Assembly: GCA_026874595.1 (NCBI GenBank)
Contig: CM049317.1
Span: 76,513,891-76,577,890, forward strand
DNA from: Sipunculus nudus
Lineage: Eukaryota; Annelida; Sipuncula; Golfingiida; Sipunculidae
Length of the DNA stretch: 64,000 nt
Direction of reading: 5' to 3'
Shown here: one piece after another, positions 59,365 through 64,000 of the stretch
Layout of the letters: each line of letters starts with the position of its first letter
How positions within the stretch are numbered: position 1 is the stretch's first letter
Notes under the pieces: model-generated
Databases searched by the model: none
Seen by the model: the letters and a program-made list of their open reading frames with translations, nothing else
Told to the model about the DNA's origin: nothing
Position numbers and translations under genes: made by a program

Positions 59365-61298
59365 AACATGAAATTAATGTATGTGTTACATATTTCACAT
59401 ATTGCTGATTCTCTGCTGATTTTGTTTAGTAATAATTGTCAACAGTATTAACGCGGAACAACCATTTTGAAATACATTTGAGTGGTAATTAAAAAAAGAT
59501 TAAACCAGCCTTGTTGATCCTGATACAGGAACAGTCTATGTAAGGTTAACTATTCCAGACGCCTGGTAGGCCTACACTTCGAGGAGCTTCAGTAGAAACC
59601 TTTGTCTGCATGAATATCATTGGATTTTACCTGAATATCGGCGAAAATAGGCAAGATATTATTGTAATTGTCACAAAAAGATTGAAAGAGTAAAACAGAA
59701 AAATATGTTGCCCTGACAAAAGAAGGTAACCATCGAATTAAGACAACACATCTGCACGTGTACAGGGTCACACTGGTGCAGTCCGTAAAAATGACAAGTG
59801 TGTATATAAGTAAATGGCATCTGGCGAATTCAAATACATGTATCTTTAAACACCCGTAGGTTAATGTCGGATAATCGGGACCAAGCACCTCAAGATTTAG
59901 ATACCACTACCATGGATGATAATATCAGGAATTACTATCAGGTCTGCGTCTACCAGAAGATGCGCGTGCATAGAAAAACCAGAATGCATCAGCAGCTGGT
60001 TTTAAGATACGCTTAGAACGTATTCGAATAATATTGTGATGGGCAGTGGAATATATAATATAAGGATAACTGTTTCAAATGACCATATATATGTATATAG
60101 TTAAAGTCAACATGGATTTATCTTGAACATGGTTGAACTTATGTATTATATGTCAATACTAAGACACAGCAATACTTCAATACTTCAACAGACAGTCAGT
60201 GGGAACATCAGAAATACTTTTTATTTCTGCTATATTGTCCTATTATATAAATTATTTGGTGAAACCGTTGACCATGCAACTACGGAGGTCGATGATGCTG
60301 TGTAATAGATTTAGTGTTAAATATGGCAATATGGGCCGCTCTGCTTGAATTCAAGAAACAATGGAAGATCTCTAGTGAAGGTTCCCTCCTGAACTTGGAA
60401 ACACTCTATTGCATGATCATACTTTTTATTACATACCTGTTGCTATACCATATGTTGGTAATACCGTTGGTAATATCGGGGGATTAAGACATTGAAATTA
60501 AAAAAATATGTTGAAATCAATTCATGTCAATTCATGAATAAAAACACCTGTAATACACGGTAGTATAATCGCATGATAAAAACCTCAAACTTCTCCTCAA
60601 CGTTTCTCTATGCAAACGATATGAAAACCTTGATATAAATAATACCTCCTGTACAGGGAGAAAGTTTTAAATATGCAATAGAAAGAGGAATATGTTGAGG
60701 CATTATTCACATAAGAAATATGAGGATTTTCTGCTCCACAACTATTATTCCATTAAATGTCTTTCGATAATGTGGTACAACCTGAGTGGGGCTTAGCTTT
60801 AATATTTATATTTTTACCAGTTAAAACTTAGGATATAAACTGCACGGTCCATACATTCAATTATATGTTACATGTTGATTCTTCGTTGAAAATGCGCATC
60901 CAAGTTAACCGCTCACAAATTATGAACACCTAAATTTAATTTTCGTGGTAAAATAATTGATCTGAAAGTCTGTTTAACTTTGCAAATTTTATGACTTCTG
61001 CAGTCTAGGCACAGCACATGATAGTAACAGCCGACACTAACCCCGACTGGGTGCCCTGCAGACTAACGGGAAGGCTGTGCCTAACTCAGAAAAAGGTGAA
61101 TTTTGGGGATCTTTACCCTGATGTTATGACCACGCAGAATGCAATTAAGGAAAGACCCCCTTCCTAAGAATACAAATATTTAGAAGTTATCTTAACAAAT
61201 CACATATTCGTCAATTAATAATTTAATTGCTTGGGAATAAAAATGAAATCTGAAAACAAAAATAATCACAAAAAATGGGTAAAGATTAATTTTACATC

Positions 61299-61303
<5 letters not shown>
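59365..61303. other. No gene recognised upstream of NDUFA4
   Basis: AT-rich with no open frame over about 100 codons that looks coding. 57760-58900 is the same. Confidence 0.5.

Positions 61304-61352
<49 letters not shown>
61304..61352. repeat. (AT)n microsatellite
   Basis: About 24 AT repeats. Confidence 0.95.
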
Positions 61353-61355
<3 letters not shown>

Positions 61356-62144
61356 TAAAATTCTCCAGTAGGAATATTACAAAGTTTAAGATATCTATCG
61401 AGAAATAATTGGCGACGTCATAATATAACGGGTTTGCATAAGTCACACCGAAAAGCTGGGTTTTACTGTTAAAGTGAAGTATATCAGATGATGTCGTAGA
61501 TGTAAAAGTAGTACACTTTTATACATGCTGGAGAGTTCCCACTATAAACCTGTTTTAAACATTTCATCCACGTTCTCCTATAACCAGTTGTCCTCGGTAT
61601 AATATATGACTGATAGTGTGGAAGGATCGCGTGCCCTGGCCGTCCGCGGTCCTCTGTCCAGTATATAACTTTCTTGTATGAACTTGTCTAGAAATATTGT
61701 CCCGGGTTACCTGCATCTGTCCGGTGACTGGTGTTGTCTGAAGAATTAAAGGGGCACAATTACCCCTTAATGAATGTTGTATTAAACACGAAAAATAGCT
61801 TCTCCCCTTTAAAATAAATTTGTACCTGGCAAAATACTGCCCTGAAACCGTTTGCTTACTCATGTAAACGAGTGTTATAAACAGTGGATAGGGCGCAATC
61901 ACAGGTGTCAACATAAAATTAGCGCTTGTTTCACCCGGGCAACAACACGTGTCAATCCTGAGATGCGCTGATTGTCTTGGCCCAAAAATGTAATACATGT
62001 TCCAATTGCTGAAACATCGTGCTAGAACTAGATTTATGACATAACGCACAGTGTCACTTGCCCTTCTGTAGCACGAAGTTCATCTGATGGGATCAAGCAC
62101 TTGGTTTATAATATATGATTCAGGAACCTCTCCTTACGGGCATC

Positions 62145-62200
62145 TCTGTATTACAGACACCTCTATATTACAGACACCTCTATATTACAGACACCTCTAT
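62145..62200. repeat. 17-bp tandem repeat, about 3-4 copies
   Basis: ACAGACACCTCTATATT repeated in direct tandem, the first copy reading CTGTATT. Confidence 0.85.
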
Positions 62201-62660
62201 ATTGACACTCAAGGTTCATATTCTTTTGTAATAATATGTGTTTTGTCTTACATTATTAACTCCTTTTGGCTGATTACGAAAGTTGTTCAGCAAATCCATG
62301 CCGATACACAATCTTAATATTTCCTGTGTAACGGTTTTGTATACGTTATTATGGAGAAACATGAAAGAAAAACCACCCAGAAAAGCTTGGAAAACCTTGC
62401 TTTGTGAAGTTTATTTTTTAGCCAACAGGTGGCGTGAGCGCTGTTTGTTTTTCCTCATTGATCGCTCCCGGGGCAAGTTTTTTTTTCCACTTGTATACAG
62501 GAGAAAGCAAACGAAGAACGAAATATCGAAAGATACCGTAATAGTTTAAGGAGACTGTTGTATTTATATTTCATGTATACTCAAAATACCTGGTTTGTAA
62601 AATGTAAATAGGTCCTTTTTTTCATTTAAACTCTCTACTATACAATCGGCTCTCCCACTC

Positions 62661-62661
62661 G

Positions 62662-62754
<93 letters not shown>

Positions 62755-62812
62755 CATTTATGTGTGTGTGTGTGAGGGTGTGTTTGTGTGTGTGTGAGAG
62801 AGAAAAGACTGA
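62661..62812. repeat. Compound microsatellite (TC)n(TA)n(TG)n
   Basis: CT run, then TA run to about 62751, then TGTG/GAGA tracts. Same order and junction as 55052. Confidence 0.93.
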
Positions 62813-63715
62813 AATCCTTGGGATATAATACCAGCGCTGTGTTAGAATGGCTAAGCTGGTGGATACTATTAATGTCATTAAAAATACATGTAATGTCTAT
62901 CAGAGGTTCTTGTTTGACCAGATAAAATATCCCGACATGGATAGGAGAGGTTCTATTAGGAGAGGTTCATGATTCATTAAATATGAAACGAAGTGCTCGA
63001 TCCCATAAGTTGAACTTCATGCCGTTTACAAAAGGGCGAGTTACACGTACATGTACCACATACAAGATCTTATACCAATCCGCAAATGAGACAAATCTGA
63101 GGTGTAGGTTTTACCACCACTTCAGCCTGACAATGAGGTTATGACTTATTTTAGAATTTCGTAACATTCTGTCACAGATTAATCGCACGTCCATGAGTGA
63201 TAGTTTTTAATATATTTTGTTTATAATTTAGTTCAAAATAAAAATTGTACGTACTCCTTTAATGATTGTTGTCTGTTCAGCTACCCACCAATCATATCAA
63301 TGGCTGTATATGCATTAAATAGTTTAAAAGATCAACAACACGATGCGTTATGTATAAATCTATAGTTATTTAGAAAGAATATTAAAAACCTGCCCCACAA
63401 ATATTCATTCTGAATTACTTAAAATCAGGCGATTTTGGAGCTGTACCTCTTGTCCGAACCCTTCTTTCTAAAAAAAGTAGTTTCAGTTTGGCAAAGGCAA
63501 GATTTGTTTCTTATTAACATTATGACAGGCTCACTATTATAACATCATATACTGCTAACATTATTTAATCACCTGTCTTAAATTGAGGGTTCTGTATATG
63601 ACTGTCAGACAACGATTTGATGTATATTACGCTTGCTTGAAATATTACAGAAACCTGGACACACACAAAAAAATGTGAATCGAATAGCATTTAAATATAT
63701 ACTATAAATAAATAG

Positions 63716-63718
<3 letters not shown>

Positions 63719-63751
<33 letters not shown>
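63719..63751. repeat. (TG)n microsatellite
   Basis: About 16 TG repeats. Confidence 0.95.
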
Positions 63752-63752
<1 letters not shown>

Positions 63753-63904
63753 GGTTTCATTGGTGGTCCAGCGGTTTGCAAGGAGGTGGAGATGTTGTTT
63801 ATATAGTTAATGCGAAAACATACATTATTTAACATATACATATTGCTTATACATATATCTGTTGGCATGTTGTCTGATCTATGAATCAGATCCGTAAGAT
63901 TTAT

Positions 63905-64000
63905 TATGTCGTACGTACGAGATAGTATGTCGTACGTACGAGATAGTATGTCGTAGGTACGAGATAATATGTCGTACGTACGAGATAATGTCGTGCGTAC
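63905..64000. repeat. 21-bp palindrome-bearing tandem repeat at the right edge
   Basis: Units TATGTCGTACGTACGAGATAG, minus or plus a base, about 4.5 copies, running off the window. Each holds the palindrome TCGTACGTACGA. Confidence 0.93.

Noticed and set aside
59031-59408. 125-codon plus-strand open frame
   Set aside because: Lies almost wholly inside the TTAA-flanked MITE and shows no transposase motif.
61564-62049. 161-codon minus-strand open frame, among the longest in the window
   Set aside because: No recognisable motif, no splice or promoter context, atypical composition; probably chance.

Overview
The window is eukaryotic, intron-rich and AT-rich, with short exons bounded by GT/AG splice sites and a dense load of DNA transposons, Helitron-like elements and minisatellites. 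The protein sequences and repeat types suggest a marine invertebrate, most likely a bivalve mollusc (inference; no species marker was seen).

Two genes can be reconstructed exon by exon. (1) Plus strand, 1216-36904: cytosolic methionyl-tRNA synthetase (MARS1). 23 consecutive coding exons join in phase into 963 codons plus stop. Domains in order are a GST-like N-terminal domain (its start lies left of the window), the Rossmann catalytic core with HLGN, a zinc-knuckle insertion, KFSKS, the anticodon-binding domain, and two C-terminal WHEP domains where the human enzyme has one. (2) Minus strand, 56631-45345: a four-exon gene for NDUFA4, a small subunit of cytochrome c oxidase. It encodes 94 aa and has a TATA-type promoter just upstream. 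The two genes are convergent, with about 8.4 kb of repeat-rich DNA between their stop codons.

Layout: 1-16 kb holds GST-domain and catalytic-core exons in introns with TA-flanked MITEs and a 4-kb element carrying a GGTGGCGCCACC palindrome lattice. 16-25 kb holds core exons with three minisatellites built from the gene's own splice junctions and two near-identical pogo/Tigger-type elements. 25-37 kb holds anticodon-binding and WHEP exons, a Helitron-like element and a fourth splice-junction minisatellite. 37-45 kb is intergenic, with MITEs and a 37-bp minisatellite of about 50 copies. 45-57 kb is NDUFA4, with a second Helitron-like copy, a nuclear-receptor-motif repeat and a 32-bp minisatellite in its introns. 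57-64 kb has no recognised gene, only microsatellites and a TTAA-flanked MITE.

The most unusual feature is in MARS1. Four separate tandem arrays (56-, 42-, 42- and 32-bp units) each begin or end exactly at an exon boundary and copy a functional splice site many times: three acceptors and one donor, the donor about 90 times. I know of no named system like this. The arrays themselves are read directly; any effect on splicing is inference.
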